A DNA stretch of 47,977 bases from an uncultured Oribacterium sp. GTDB lineage: Bacteria > Bacillota > Clostridia > Lachnospirales > Lachnospiraceae. The notes beneath the pieces were generated by a model. It worked only from the letters and a program-made list of their open reading frames with translations. It had not been told where the DNA came from and did not search any database. The position numbers and the translations under genes are program-made. This document shows, piece by piece, positions 1 to 8,270 of this stretch. The DNA is taken from positions 1 to 47,977 of the forward strand of contig CAMKKZ010000031.1 in assembly GCA_946413525.1 (NCBI GenBank), in the 5' to 3' direction. The first letter of the stretch is position 1; each line of letters begins with the position of its first letter.

Positions 1-119
1 AAGAACCGTCGTCCGAGCCGCCAGAGTTCCCATCCTCGGAAGAACCGTCGCCCGAGCCGCCAGAACTTCCGTCCTCGGAAGAGCCATCGTCCGAGCCGCC
101 AGAATTTCCATCTTCTGAA
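1..119 (-). repeat. 39-bp in-frame tandem repeat (at least 3 units)
   Basis: Three 39-bp units at 3-41, 42-80 and 81-119 encode 13-residue Ser/Gly/Asp/Glu-rich repeats inside the lipoprotein that runs off the left edge. The array continues beyond the window, so total copy number is unknown. Units differ by a few substitutions. In-frame unit length allows copy number to vary without disrupting the protein. Confidence 0.85.
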
Positions 120-376
120 TCATTGCTCGAACCTTTTCCCTGATCCGATTCATTCGAATCCGAATTTTCGTTGTCAGACGGAAACGCGGAGAGCGGGACG
201 ACATCATCCTCAATAACCGTCAATTGCTCCATGGACTCAAGAATATCTGCTGCCTTTTTCGCATTACGTGGTTCCGGTACGCTCATTACATCCATGCATC
301 CTGCCAGACTCACATTAAGAAGCAGCGTGGCTGCCATTAAACCAATGACATGAACCTTTCTCTTACTCTTTTTCAT
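1..376 (-). CDS. Secreted lipoprotein with acidic Ser/Gly repeat linker (3' part missing)
   Basis: The protein starts at 376 (MKKSKRKVHVIGLMAATLLL) and continues past position 1, so only about 125 residues are seen. A basic N-terminus and hydrophobic helix lead to a lipobox, LAGC, with the lipid-modified Cys near residue 27, so it is predicted to be anchored on the outer face of the membrane. A short folded stretch (about residues 28-62) is followed by a Ser/Asp/Gly/Glu-rich spacer made of 13-residue repeats, probably a wall-spanning tether. The SD (GGGGGCAAAGAG) lies directly before the ATG and resembles that of the 941-aa lipoprotein upstream. The functional domain lies outside the window, so the role cannot be named. 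Confidence 0.85.
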   Translation of the reverse strand, partial: MKKSKRKVHVIGLMAATLLLNVSLAGCMDVMSVPEPRNAKKAADILESMEQLTVIEDDVVPLSAFPSDNENSDSNESDQGKGSSNDSEDGNSGGSDDGSSEDGSSGGSGDGSSEDGNSGGSDDGS

Positions 377-390
377 CTCTTTGCCCCCAT

Positions 391-627
391 TCATCTGACA
401 TCCCGCCCGGCATCCAGCCGGATGCTCCGTTGTATGTCTTCCATTTTTCGTCTTTCCTTTTCCTCCGCCAGACGGCCAGTACCCCCGTACCGTGCCGCCC
501 CCATTATGGGCTTATGTTTAAAAGCTTTCGCCACACTCCAAAGGATAATGGCTGTTTCTTTTTGTTTTTCCTTCTTTTTTGCTAATCCCCCTTCTATTGC
601 CAGAAGCATAACAATAAGCCGTGTCAA
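391..627 (-). CDS. Small hypothetical protein
   Basis: A short open frame of up to 78 residues ends 14 bases before the lipoprotein start at 376, the spacing expected of an operon partner. It begins with a TTG at 627 or an ATG at 609; neither has a convincing SD, so the 5' end is uncertain. The protein has a hydrophobic N-terminal stretch, a Lys-rich segment, a middle part with GAARYGGTG, and a charged Glu/Lys/Arg C-terminal helix. I do not recognise the family. Amino-acid composition looks like real coding sequence, but it could be a spurious frame. Confidence 0.4.
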   Translation of the reverse strand: MTRLIVMLLAIEGGLAKKKEKQKETAIILWSVAKAFKHKPIMGAARYGGTGRLAEEKERRKMEDIQRSIRLDAGRDVR

Positions 628-1052
628 AAGCCGTGATATTCACTCTTACGATTTCATATTTTTTTATTTTTTTTTAAAAATTTGCGTTACGAACGAAATT
701 GTCTTCGCATGCACAACATGGAAACGGTCATATATACTCGTTAACGCTGGCTTTTGCCTATGCCGATTTTACAGTTCTGCGAAACTCAGAAGGATTTACG
801 AAGTAGTTTGGAACGGCTCTGATGATTTTTTTGCATTATAATTGATAACCTCGCTTTGTCGCCTGTCAACGGTGCCGCCATAACCCATAGAGCAATGATC
901 GTCTATTGCTTATATACATTCATAGTCATTCCATATTATACTCACGAACGCTATGATTTGCCAGGTCATAAAAAGATATTGCATTGTCTGCGTCAGTAAT
1001 CACCCCAGTTCTCTGGCAAATTTTATCGCTCGTGAGTATAACGAAGAGACAA
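628..1052. other. AT-rich intergenic region
   Basis: This 425-bp gap between two minus-strand genes holds no convincing gene. It contains an imperfect 28-bp inverted repeat (937-1040, listed separately). On the minus strand there is a TTGACA (869-864) and a TATAAT (840-835), but they are 23 bp apart, too far for a standard sigma-A promoter, so a promoter here is only possible. The stretch 655-680 is nearly pure A/T. Confidence 0.5.
937..1040. repeat. Imperfect 28-bp inverted repeat around a 48-bp centre
   Basis: The left arm (937-964) and right arm (1013-1040) match at 24 of 28 positions in inverted orientation. Arms run from TATACTCACGAACG to the CTGGCAAAT end. No flanking target duplication is visible. 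It sits just downstream of the stop of the 941-aa lipoprotein. It could be a long-stem transcription terminator or an old miniature mobile element. Confidence 0.75.
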
Positions 1053-3878
1053 TCAGTCTTCTGTCCCGATGTAACGATAAAAGCGGAATTCCGTTGTAAA
1101 CTCATTCGCGCCGTCCAAAAGATAAAGAAGGCCGCCATCCCCATTATTATACTGGGTCAGCGTCAAGACCTGCCGGTCCTCCTCCTGACGCGCGGAAAGC
1201 AGGAAATCCCCAATATTATACTCATCGGCAAAGAACTCCGGCAAAGCCTTCTGCGTCTCCGGCTCATAAGCCTTCAACATAAGGAGGTTCGGCGCCCCGT
1301 TGTCCGCGCTGTCATAATCATAGGAATAATCGTCAATCCAGACCTGGTATGTCTCATACTGCTTGAAAATATTGATCTCCGGCCCGTCAAATTTCAGGAC
1401 GGCCGAAATCCCGCCGGAAATCTCGTCATAATAGACCCATTCTCCATTCTCAAGAAAGGCATTCAGTTCATCCTGATCCCGCAGGGCAGCGCTGCAGCGC
1501 TCCGCCTTGAAATCATGCCCGGTCACATAGACCGGCTTCGGAGTGCCGTCGCTGTATTCCCTGTGCAGCCAGTTTTCCTCACCAAAACTGTATTGCCCAT
1601 AATATCCATTACCCGATACCGTGAGACGCATGGTCGTCACCCACTGGGGGGATACGTTTACGGCGAGACTTTCCCCCTTGTCAAGAGCCCCCTCATATAC
1701 AGTTTCTCCGGGCACAAAGACTCCTGTCCCCGCCATGACCCATCCGGCGCCTTCTTCTTTCATAGGGCGTTCTATCGATAGCTGCAGGGCGTCCTGCCTT
1801 GCCGTGATTACGGCCCAGCACCAAAGATCCGGCTGATCCGAAGCAAGTTCCGGTATATGAGCCTGCTCCGTCACATCCTGTGCCAGGGCTTCCTCTTCTG
1901 TCTTGAAAAATTCTATATTCAGCATAGTTACCGGACCGGAGCCATCTGCCGGCAGATTAGAAAGGAAGGTCCATTCCACGGGATCCGTCGGGCTCCCGTT
2001 ATGCCTTACGGTCATGACATATTCCGTGCCCTCACTGTCCACATAGCCTCCTTCTTCAAAGAGATAGGTCAAACGGCAGATCTCATCGTCCGCGCTGGCC
2101 CGGAGCAGCCGGATAGGCCGGACGTTCGTATCCCCATGAAGGAAATACAGAATATCCCCCTCATCGCTTTCCAGCACATCCCAGTACGGCTCAAGCGGAT
2201 GGCGCATATCCGCATACGCGACGCCTGTTTTTTCCAGAACAAAATCCTCCAGCTCGTTTCGATAGACGGGGGTAATGCCCGTCTCCAGCTCGCCGCCCTG
2301 AATCTCCTCGATACGCCGGTACTGCTCATCCGTCAGATTTACCGCGATTCCCGCGCCATTATACATAACCTCCCGCCATTGGATCTCTTCCGGACGATAA
2401 AATGTCGAAACAAAGAAACCGTTCAGGTCAAAATCCAGGTTTGCGTCAATTTCCCTGATCTCCTCCTCCGTGAGATTCCTCCCTTCTCCTGACAGAGCCG
2501 CGTAATCTTCCGCCGCAAGTCCCCCGCTTCCTTCGTCGTCCATCCTCAATGCCCCGGAAACCTCCCCGGGCTTCTTCCCAGTTTCTCCCGGATCTCTGTC
2601 CGTCCTCCTGTCCTCACTTCCCGCGCTTCCGGCTCCCGATTCTTCTGAGCCTTCTTCTGAATCAATGAGTTCCTGCCCTCCGTCTTCGGAATAGCCTTCC
2701 TCCTCCCCATCAGCGGAATTCTCCCCGGAACCTTCATTTGAATATCTTTCGTCTTCATTGCCAAAGAAACCGTATCCGCCATCCTTGTTGAAAAGCCCAT
2801 AGAACGGGAGTTTCTCCGGGATGTCATAGCCCCAGGCACGGGGCATGCCCACCCAGTCCACAAAGTCTTTCGGTAATGCTCCCATACGTATGCCCGGGAA
2901 ATAAAAATAGAAATCCTTTCCCGTTTCCAGCCCATAGGCTTCGGAATAAATGTACTTCGTGCCGTCAAGGATTTCCTCGGAACCGTCCGCCGGTGTCAGA
3001 TACGTAAGGCTGAGCTTTTCCGCGCGATATTCCTTGTCCCCGATTTTCTGCACATTTCCAAAACGTCCTTCGAATTTGGAAATGTAAACCGTGCCATAAG
3101 GATAGCCCTCGCCCGTTTCGCCCATATTGCCATCGATGAATTCCCCGTCAAAACTGCCGTCCTTATGAATGTTTAATTGGGTCTGCCATCCTCCAACGCC
3201 GCTCGCAAAGACGAAGGACTGCTCTCCCAAAAGCGAGAAGAATATCTCATCCGCTTCCGTTGAACCGGATTTCTCCGCTCCAGATGCCGACCCAGCCGCA
3301 TCCTCATCCTTCCCATTCGCACTTTCCGTTCCGGATGTCTCTGATGTTCCCAATGCTTCTGATTTCTCTGCTTCCTCAGCATTTTCCGTTTCGGAAGCTT
3401 CGGCTTCTCCGACATCGCCTGAGTCTGCCGTTTCCGCTATTCGCTCCGTCTCAGTCTTTCCTGCTCCGTCCTCATCAGCTTCTTCCTTCGCCTCGGCCTT
3501 GCCCGCTGCCTCCGCCTCAGCTCCTTCCGACGTCGCAATCTTTCCCGCTTCCGCGGTCCCAGAGCCTTCCTCTGTCTCACGATTTCCCGCTTCCGCGGCC
3601 CCGGAGCCTTCCGCCAAATCGCGCTTTCCAGCTTCCGCTGCCTCAGCCCCTGCGCCTCCCTGAACGGATTGCCCTTCCTTCTCTTTAGCCCCCTCAGATT
3701 CAAAAACCTCGGAAAGCTCCGGTATATCCATATCCGATGACGCGCCCTGTCCTTTAGCGGCTCCGCTGCCTCCGGAAGCCACGCTGCGCCCCGAATCCCC
3801 CGTACTGCTCTTCTGTGCGGCGCATCCGCTCAGAAGCAGCGCGGCGGCCGTAAGCATTATCATAAATCTTCTGTTCAT
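1053..3878 (-). CDS. Large secreted lipoprotein with acidic low-complexity linker
   Basis: The 941-residue protein starts at 3878 after an AAGGGGGG SD. The N-terminus MNRRFMIMLTAAALLLSGC has a clear signal helix and lipobox (SGC, Cys about residue 19), predicting lipid anchoring outside the cell. Residues about 50-215 are an extreme Ala/Glu/Gly/Ser-rich tether built of degenerate repeats containing AEAGK and EGSG. A folded part follows (about 216-360), then a second acidic linker (about 365-470), then a long C-terminal part (about 475-941) rich in aromatic and beta-prone residues, with several Trp and Tyr motifs. I do not recognise the folded domains; no catalytic motif is obvious. It resembles other oversized clostridial surface lipoproteins of unknown function. 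An inverted repeat at 937-1040 follows the stop. Confidence 0.85.
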   Translation of the reverse strand: MNRRFMIMLTAAALLLSGCAAQKSSTGDSGRSVASGGSGAAKGQGASSDMDIPELSEVFESEGAKEKEGQSVQGGAGAEAAEAGKRDLAEGSGAAEAGNRETEEGSGTAEAGKIATSEGAEAEAAGKAEAKEEADEDGAGKTETERIAETADSGDVGEAEASETENAEEAEKSEALGTSETSGTESANGKDEDAAGSASGAEKSGSTEADEIFFSLLGEQSFVFASGVGGWQTQLNIHKDGSFDGEFIDGNMGETGEGYPYGTVYISKFEGRFGNVQKIGDKEYRAEKLSLTYLTPADGSEEILDGTKYIYSEAYGLETGKDFYFYFPGIRMGALPKDFVDWVGMPRAWGYDIPEKLPFYGLFNKDGGYGFFGNEDERYSNEGSGENSADGEEEGYSEDGGQELIDSEEGSEESGAGSAGSEDRRTDRDPGETGKKPGEVSGALRMDDEGSGGLAAEDYAALSGEGRNLTEEEIREIDANLDFDLNGFFVSTFYRPEEIQWREVMYNGAGIAVNLTDEQYRRIEEIQGGELETGITPVYRNELEDFVLEKTGVAYADMRHPLEPYWDVLESDEGDILYFLHGDTNVRPIRLLRASADDEICRLTYLFEEGGYVDSEGTEYVMTVRHNGSPTDPVEWTFLSNLPADGSGPVTMLNIEFFKTEEEALAQDVTEQAHIPELASDQPDLWCWAVITARQDALQLSIERPMKEEGAGWVMAGTGVFVPGETVYEGALDKGESLAVNVSPQWVTTMRLTVSGNGYYGQYSFGEENWLHREYSDGTPKPVYVTGHDFKAERCSAALRDQDELNAFLENGEWVYYDEISGGISAVLKFDGPEINIFKQYETYQVWIDDYSYDYDSADNGAPNLLMLKAYEPETQKALPEFFADEYNIGDFLLSARQEEDRQVLTLTQYNNGDGGLLYLLDGANEFTTEFRFYRYIGTED

Positions 3879-3915
3879 CTTGCCCCCCTTGTATGAATTG
3901 TTTTATAAATGTTTT

Positions 3916-4032
3916 CGAAATCACAGACAAAATTCGAAGCCATCCGGTTTATGCCAAGTCACAGGCAAATTCCAACATCTGTCTCGTTCATGCCAAATCA
4001 CAGACAAAATTTCAAAAATGCCCGATTCGCGC
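3916..4032. repeat. Three 39-bp tandem repeats between two genes
   Basis: Units at 3916-3954, 3955-3993 and 3994-4032 have an exact 39-bp period. Each starts with CRAATCACAGACAAAATTC or a close variant and two end in TTATGC/TTCATGC. The block fills the gap between the stop of the GTPase-NYN gene (4039) and the start of the 941-aa lipoprotein (3878), so it lies in the 3' untranslated region of the former or the leader of the latter. Confidence 0.8.
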
Positions 4033-4038
4033 CAATGA

Positions 4039-7000
4039 TCATTCTTCCTCAGATGACAGCGGAGAGAAATCCCCGACATAATTAAACACCCTGGTCTGCC
4101 TGTCCAGATAGCCCTCCCTAACCTCCCTGGCGTTCCGTTCCACCTCTTCATGAAGCATTGCGGGAGACCAGATGGCATCAGCCTTTGACCAGGTAATGAC
4201 CTGCACCACTCCATCCCCCGTTGCAATCGTAATCGTGCGAGGAACTGGACGCTGGATTCCGGCAGGGGTCTTTGACGCTCCATCCGGAGAAGAGGCTTTT
4301 TTTGCCGCCCTGGAAACCTGCCCGGCCTGATCAACCTGTCCAACCTGTCTGGTCTGTCCAGCCCGACCGTCCTGACCGCCCTGTCCAATCCGTCCGAATC
4401 TGCCGGGAGAAGCTCCCCCCGTTTTCTTCCATGCAGCCAGCACCTGCGCCTGCTTTTCAATATACGCGTCCGCCGTCTGGGCCTCCTTCGTATAGACCAC
4501 GAAGATATTGTCGTAACGCTGCACCTCCTCCGCATGACCCCTCAGGCGGTACGCGTCAAATACCACGATGATCTCGTTTCCGGCAAAACCCTGATAATTG
4601 GATAATACTTCAAGCAGCTTTTCCCTGGCCGCGTCAAGATTCGCCTCTGCAAGCTCCTTCAGATCCTTCCAGGCAAAGATAATATTATATCCGTCCACAA
4701 GAAGATAATCCTTTCTTCCGGCTTCTGAATGACCTGTTCCGACTTCGCCCGCCCTCCCTCCTTCCCTCTGCTCTCTGGCCTTCCTCAGGTTTTCTTCCTT
4801 CTCCTTTGCCCGGACCGTGCGTGCGGCGGCCTCGCTCACCTCCTTAGACCGGTCCCTTATATTCCCATAAGTATTAATGAAAATATCCTCCAGTTCCTGA
4901 TCCCCGATATATCTGCCCCCTTTCCTGTAGGCGTCCTTTCCGTCTCTATCGCTGCCAGCGGATAATTCAAAATCATCCTTGAAATCCCTTCGCTCCCCGT
5001 TTTCCAACGTGGATGAAGCGCGCAGCGGCGACTCCACGTGCATATACCGTTCCACCATGTCATAAGGGACAAGGAAGCCTGAACCGTGGGCACAGAACAC
5101 GGAAGAACAAGGATTCAACAGATCCGCGTCCGGGTCATACGCCCTCAAGCTCAATAGCTCTTCCTCATTATGACAGGGTCCATAGGGTCCAGGCTCGACG
5201 TAAAGCCTCCCCCTGCCATGGCTGTAAACCGCCAGTTCCTTTGCGTAATTTCGAAGGCCGGCCACAGGCGCCCTTCCGCGCAGGACAGCCATACCCTCTC
5301 TTCCCTTTTTCGCGGCGGCACTGCCCGGAGACTCGTACATTCCCCCAAAGGCTGCCATCCCGCTGCCTGAGTATACGCTGCCTGAGAGCGTACTATCCGG
5401 GAATGCGCCGCCCCCCTCAGTTCCATCACTATTGCTGCCTTGTCCGGGCAATTCAAAGCTGCCATGCATGTTGGAAATATCCGTCATCGCCCTGCCAAGC
5501 TGCTCCAAGGGCAGCTCGAGGGTAAAACGGTAATATGGTTCCAGCAGCATACAGGTCGCTTTCCGAAGGCCTTGCCTGACCGCGCGGTACGTAGCTTCCC
5601 GGAAATCTCCTCCCTCGGTATGCTTAAGATGTGCCCGGCCGGCAATCAGCGTGATCTTCATATCCGTAATTGGGAAACCCGCAAGCACGCCGATATGCGT
5701 TTTCTCCCTCAAATGCGTAAGCACAAGACGCTGCCAATTTCTGGCAAGCATGTCCTCCGGGCAGTGCGCTTCAAAGCGAAGGCCGCTGCCCCTCGGCAAG
5801 GCTTCCATAAGGAGATGCACCTCCGCATAATGGCGCAGAGGTTCAAAATGGCCAACGCCCTCCACGCTGCCTTGAATCGTTTCCAGATAGAGAATTTTTC
5901 CTTCTCCGAAAGAAAGACGGATTCCAAACCTTTCCTTCACAATTCCCTGGAGAATTTCCGTCTGCACCTCCCCCATCAGATGCACATGTATTTCGGAAAG
6001 GTCCTGATCATAGGAAAGGCTGAGCTCCGGCAGTTCATCTCGAAGGGCGGAAAGCTTCTGGTACAGCCCAAGCGAATCCATTTCATCAGAAAAAACTTCA
6101 TAATCCAATACCGGCTGTATGCCCGGTTCAAAGGCGCTTTCTTCGGCTCCGAATACATCCCCGGCCTTCGCCGATGTCAGCCCGGCCACGGCCACAGCTT
6201 CGCCCGCCTCACCGCTTTCCACAGCTTCATATTTTGTCCCGCTGTAGACTCGGATTTGCGTCACCTTCTCCCCCGGGAAAAGCTCCATCCGGTTCATAAG
6301 CCTTCCGCCGTCAATCTTTAAATGCGTCATGCGTTTCCCGGAAGCGTCTTTTGTAATCTTGTACACCCTGGCGGCAAATTCCTCGGAACGAGGCGGCTCT
6401 TCCAGAAAAGCCTGCAGTCCTGACAGGAATTCCGCGACCCCCTCCATGCGAAGGGCGGATCCGAAAAAGCAAGGAAACAGTCGACGTTCCCTGATCAGCC
6501 TCGAAACGTCCCCTGTCCTTATAACCCCGTCTTCAAGGTACGATTCCAGCAGCTTCTCATCCAGCAAAGCAATATTCTCGCGCAGTTCCTCAGGCATTAC
6601 GGCTTCCGGACGCGCTTTCATCTCCTCACCCTTCTCCATATTCATCTTCACAGATGGATGGACAGGATTGACAGAATCTGCGCAATTTACAAGTTTGACA
6701 GAATTAACAGAATTTGTGGGATTTACAGGTTTAACAAGATTTGCGGGATTAATGGAATAACTCACGCTGCCAAAGTCCAGCACTCCCGAACCAAAACGAT
6801 CCTTCAGCTCGCGAAAAACGCTTTCCCTGTCCACCCCAGGCATGTCCATCTTGTTCACAAAAAGGATAACAGGAACCCCGTAACGGGAGAGAAGCTCCCA
6901 CAGGGTTTCCGTATGGCCCTGAATTCCGTCAGTACCACTGACAAGCAAGATAGCCGCGTCAAGCACTGATAGTGTGCGCTCCATTTCGGCTGAAAAGTCC

Positions 7001-7236
7001 ACATGTCCAGGCGTATCAAGAAGGGAGAGATGCATGTCCCCAAGATCAAATACAGCTTGTTTCGAGAAAATGGTTATGCCTCTTTCCCTCTCCATTTTTT
7101 CCGTGTCCAGATAGGAATTTCTATGATCCACCCGTCCCAATGAGCGGATCCGCCCGCTATGGTAAAGCATGGCCTCAGCCAGAGTTGTCTTCCCTGCATC
7201 CACATGCGCCAAGATTCCTATGACCATTCTCCTCAT
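4039..7236 (-). CDS. TetM/TetO-like ribosomal GTPase fused to a YacP/Rae1-type NYN nuclease domain
   Basis: The 1065-residue protein has an EF-G-like translational GTPase at the N-terminus: G1 AHVDAGKTT (10-18), G2 RGIT (52-55), G3 DTPGHVD (74-80), G4 NKMD (128-131). EF-G-type domains II-V follow to about residue 690, as in the tetracycline ribosomal protection family. After a charged linker, residues about 843-1040 form an NYN domain with acidic positions in VDGYN, VVFDAYR, TADAYIE and IATGD, like YacP/Rae1, which cuts mRNA in the ribosomal A site. Two low-complexity insertions interrupt it: Asn/Val/Pro-rich in the G domain (about bases 6648-6755) and Gly/Gln/Arg-rich inside the NYN domain (about 4270-4420). 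I chose ATG 7236 because the SD AAAGGAGGG abuts the upstream GTG at 7248 too closely. It is probably not a tetracycline resistance gene; ribosome rescue or mRNA cleavage is my inference. Confidence 0.88.
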   Translation of the reverse strand: MRRMVIGILAHVDAGKTTLAEAMLYHSGRIRSLGRVDHRNSYLDTEKMERERGITIFSKQAVFDLGDMHLSLLDTPGHVDFSAEMERTLSVLDAAILLVSGTDGIQGHTETLWELLSRYGVPVILFVNKMDMPGVDRESVFRELKDRFGSGVLDFGSVSYSINPANLVKPVNPTNSVNSVKLVNCADSVNPVHPSVKMNMEKGEEMKARPEAVMPEELRENIALLDEKLLESYLEDGVIRTGDVSRLIRERRLFPCFFGSALRMEGVAEFLSGLQAFLEEPPRSEEFAARVYKITKDASGKRMTHLKIDGGRLMNRMELFPGEKVTQIRVYSGTKYEAVESGEAGEAVAVAGLTSAKAGDVFGAEESAFEPGIQPVLDYEVFSDEMDSLGLYQKLSALRDELPELSLSYDQDLSEIHVHLMGEVQTEILQGIVKERFGIRLSFGEGKILYLETIQGSVEGVGHFEPLRHYAEVHLLMEALPRGSGLRFEAHCPEDMLARNWQRLVLTHLREKTHIGVLAGFPITDMKITLIAGRAHLKHTEGGDFREATYRAVRQGLRKATCMLLEPYYRFTLELPLEQLGRAMTDISNMHGSFELPGQGSNSDGTEGGGAFPDSTLSGSVYSGSGMAAFGGMYESPGSAAAKKGREGMAVLRGRAPVAGLRNYAKELAVYSHGRGRLYVEPGPYGPCHNEEELLSLRAYDPDADLLNPCSSVFCAHGSGFLVPYDMVERYMHVESPLRASSTLENGERRDFKDDFELSAGSDRDGKDAYRKGGRYIGDQELEDIFINTYGNIRDRSKEVSEAAARTVRAKEKEENLRKAREQREGGRAGEVGTGHSEAGRKDYLLVDGYNIIFAWKDLKELAEANLDAAREKLLEVLSNYQGFAGNEIIVVFDAYRLRGHAEEVQRYDNIFVVYTKEAQTADAYIEKQAQVLAAWKKTGGASPGRFGRIGQGGQDGRAGQTRQVGQVDQAGQVSRAAKKASSPDGASKTPAGIQRPVPRTITIATGDGVVQVITWSKADAIWSPAMLHEEVERNAREVREGYLDRQTRVFNYVGDFSPLSSEEE

Positions 7237-7329
7237 AAAAAGCCACACCCTCCTTTACGCTGCCTGCAATTTCACAATTCCAATTCTTATTGCGCCAATT
7301 GACCTGCTTGAGTAATAAAAGCGCTAATC

Positions 7330-7358
7330 TTGTTTTTCTGCCTTCCTTTTGATATAAT
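7330..7358 (+). promoter_or_regulatory. Sigma-A promoter for the thrH-like gene
   Basis: A -35 TTGTTT (7330-7335) and a perfect -10 TATAAT (7353-7358) are separated by 17 bp, about 140 bp upstream of the ATG at 7499. The leader has no recognised riboswitch. Confidence 0.7.
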
Positions 7359-7367
7359 GCGCACGTG

Positions 7368-7396
7368 ATTATAGGGAACAAATTTTTAAAGTATTT
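7368..7396 (-). promoter_or_regulatory. Possible promoter for the GTPase-NYN gene
   Basis: On the minus strand a perfect -10 TATAAT lies at 7373-7368. The -35 at the right distance (AAATAC, 7396-7391) is poor. It overlaps the divergent promoter region of the thrH-like gene, so the two transcription units may interfere with each other. Confidence 0.35.
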
Positions 7397-7498
7397 CCCA
7401 TAACAAAATATTGCCATTAAACTTTACGCAATGCCGCATCGCTATGTCATTAAATCAGGGTGGAAAAAAATCACTCTAATAGGGGAGGAAAAGCCATA

Positions 7499-8107
7499 AT
7501 GTACGTTGTCTGTTTGGATTTGGAAGGCGTTTTGGTACCGGAAATATGGATCGCTTTTTCCGAGGCAAGCGGCATACCGGAGCTTCGCCGCACGACAAGG
7601 GACGAACCCGATTATAATAAGCTCATGCAGTTCCGCCTGAACATCCTTGATGAACACAAAATTGGGCTGGCAGAAATCCGGGAAACCATCGCGCATATTG
7701 ACCCCATGCCCGGCGCGAAGGAATTTCTGGATAAGCTCCGTGAATTCACCCAGGTGATCATCCTGTCAGATACCTTTGAGCAATTCGCCGCCCCCCTGAT
7801 GAAGAAGCTGGGCTGGCCCACCATTTTCTGCAATTCTCTGGAACACGATGCATCCGGGAAGATTACCGGATACAAATTGCGCTGCCCCAATTCCAAGCTT
7901 ACCACTGTAAAAGCGCTGCAGTCCGCGGGACTTACGGCCATCTCTGCCGGCGATTCCTTCAATGACCTCGGCATGATCAAAGAAAGCAGAGCCGGCTTCC
8001 TGTTTCGGAGTACTCCGGCCATCATTCAGGCTCATCCCGAGCTTCCTGCTTTCACAGAATATGACGAACTGTTGAAAGCAATCCAAAACGCAATCGATGA
8101 GCCCTGA
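7499..8107 (+). CDS. thrH: ThrH-type phosphoserine phosphatase / phosphotransferase (HAD family)
   Basis: The 202-residue HAD hydrolase begins MYVVCLDLEGVLVPEIW, the ThrH signature: Asp7 is the expected nucleophile and Glu9 replaces the usual second Asp. A later GDSFND motif near residues 150-156 supplies the Mg-binding acidic residues. Length matches the family (about 200-205). ThrH dephosphorylates phosphoserine and can pass the phosphate to homoserine, linking serine and threonine synthesis, in the cytosol. The ATG at 7499 follows SD AGGGGAGGA with good spacing; an in-frame start further upstream lacks a comparable site. It is a single-gene unit with its own promoter and is followed by three hairpins. 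Confidence 0.88.
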   Translation: MYVVCLDLEGVLVPEIWIAFSEASGIPELRRTTRDEPDYNKLMQFRLNILDEHKIGLAEIRETIAHIDPMPGAKEFLDKLREFTQVIILSDTFEQFAAPLMKKLGWPTIFCNSLEHDASGKITGYKLRCPNSKLTTVKALQSAGLTAISAGDSFNDLGMIKESRAGFLFRSTPAIIQAHPELPAFTEYDELLKAIQNAIDEP

Positions 8108-8140
8108 CGCAGCTTGCAACCTGTACCGTAGATAAACCCA

Positions 8141-8225
8141 GGTATTAACTATGCATTAAGCATAGTTAATACCGTATTTGGCGCGGCGCATTTTCCGCGC
8201 CGGAAACGTTTAAATCATCGTTTCC
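8141..8225. repeat. Three consecutive hairpins between convergent genes
   Basis: Three inverted repeats follow one another: a perfect 14-bp stem GGTATTAACTATGC (8141-8154 with 8160-8173, 5-base loop), a 7-bp GC stem GGCGCGG (8180-8186 with 8195-8201), and a 7-bp stem GGAAACG (8202-8208 with 8219-8225). They lie between the convergent ends of the thrH-like and phosphatase genes. No clear T-run follows, but they probably terminate transcription from both sides. Confidence 0.7.
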
Positions 8226-8270
8226 TTAGTACACCCTGTCCCTTCTCTTTTGAAACCTCCGAATACGATA

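Noticed and set aside
840..863. Sigma-A promoter upstream of the small hypothetical gene
   Set aside because: TTGACA and TATAAT are present on the minus strand but 23 bp apart, beyond the normal spacer.
4039..7236. Acquired tetracycline resistance gene
   Set aside because: The G domain is TetM-like, but the NYN fusion, insertions, native-looking context and lack of mobile genes argue for a lineage-specific translation factor.
7237..7248. GTG start at 7248 for the GTPase-NYN gene
   Set aside because: The SD AAAGGAGGG directly abuts this codon; the ATG at 7236 has workable spacing.
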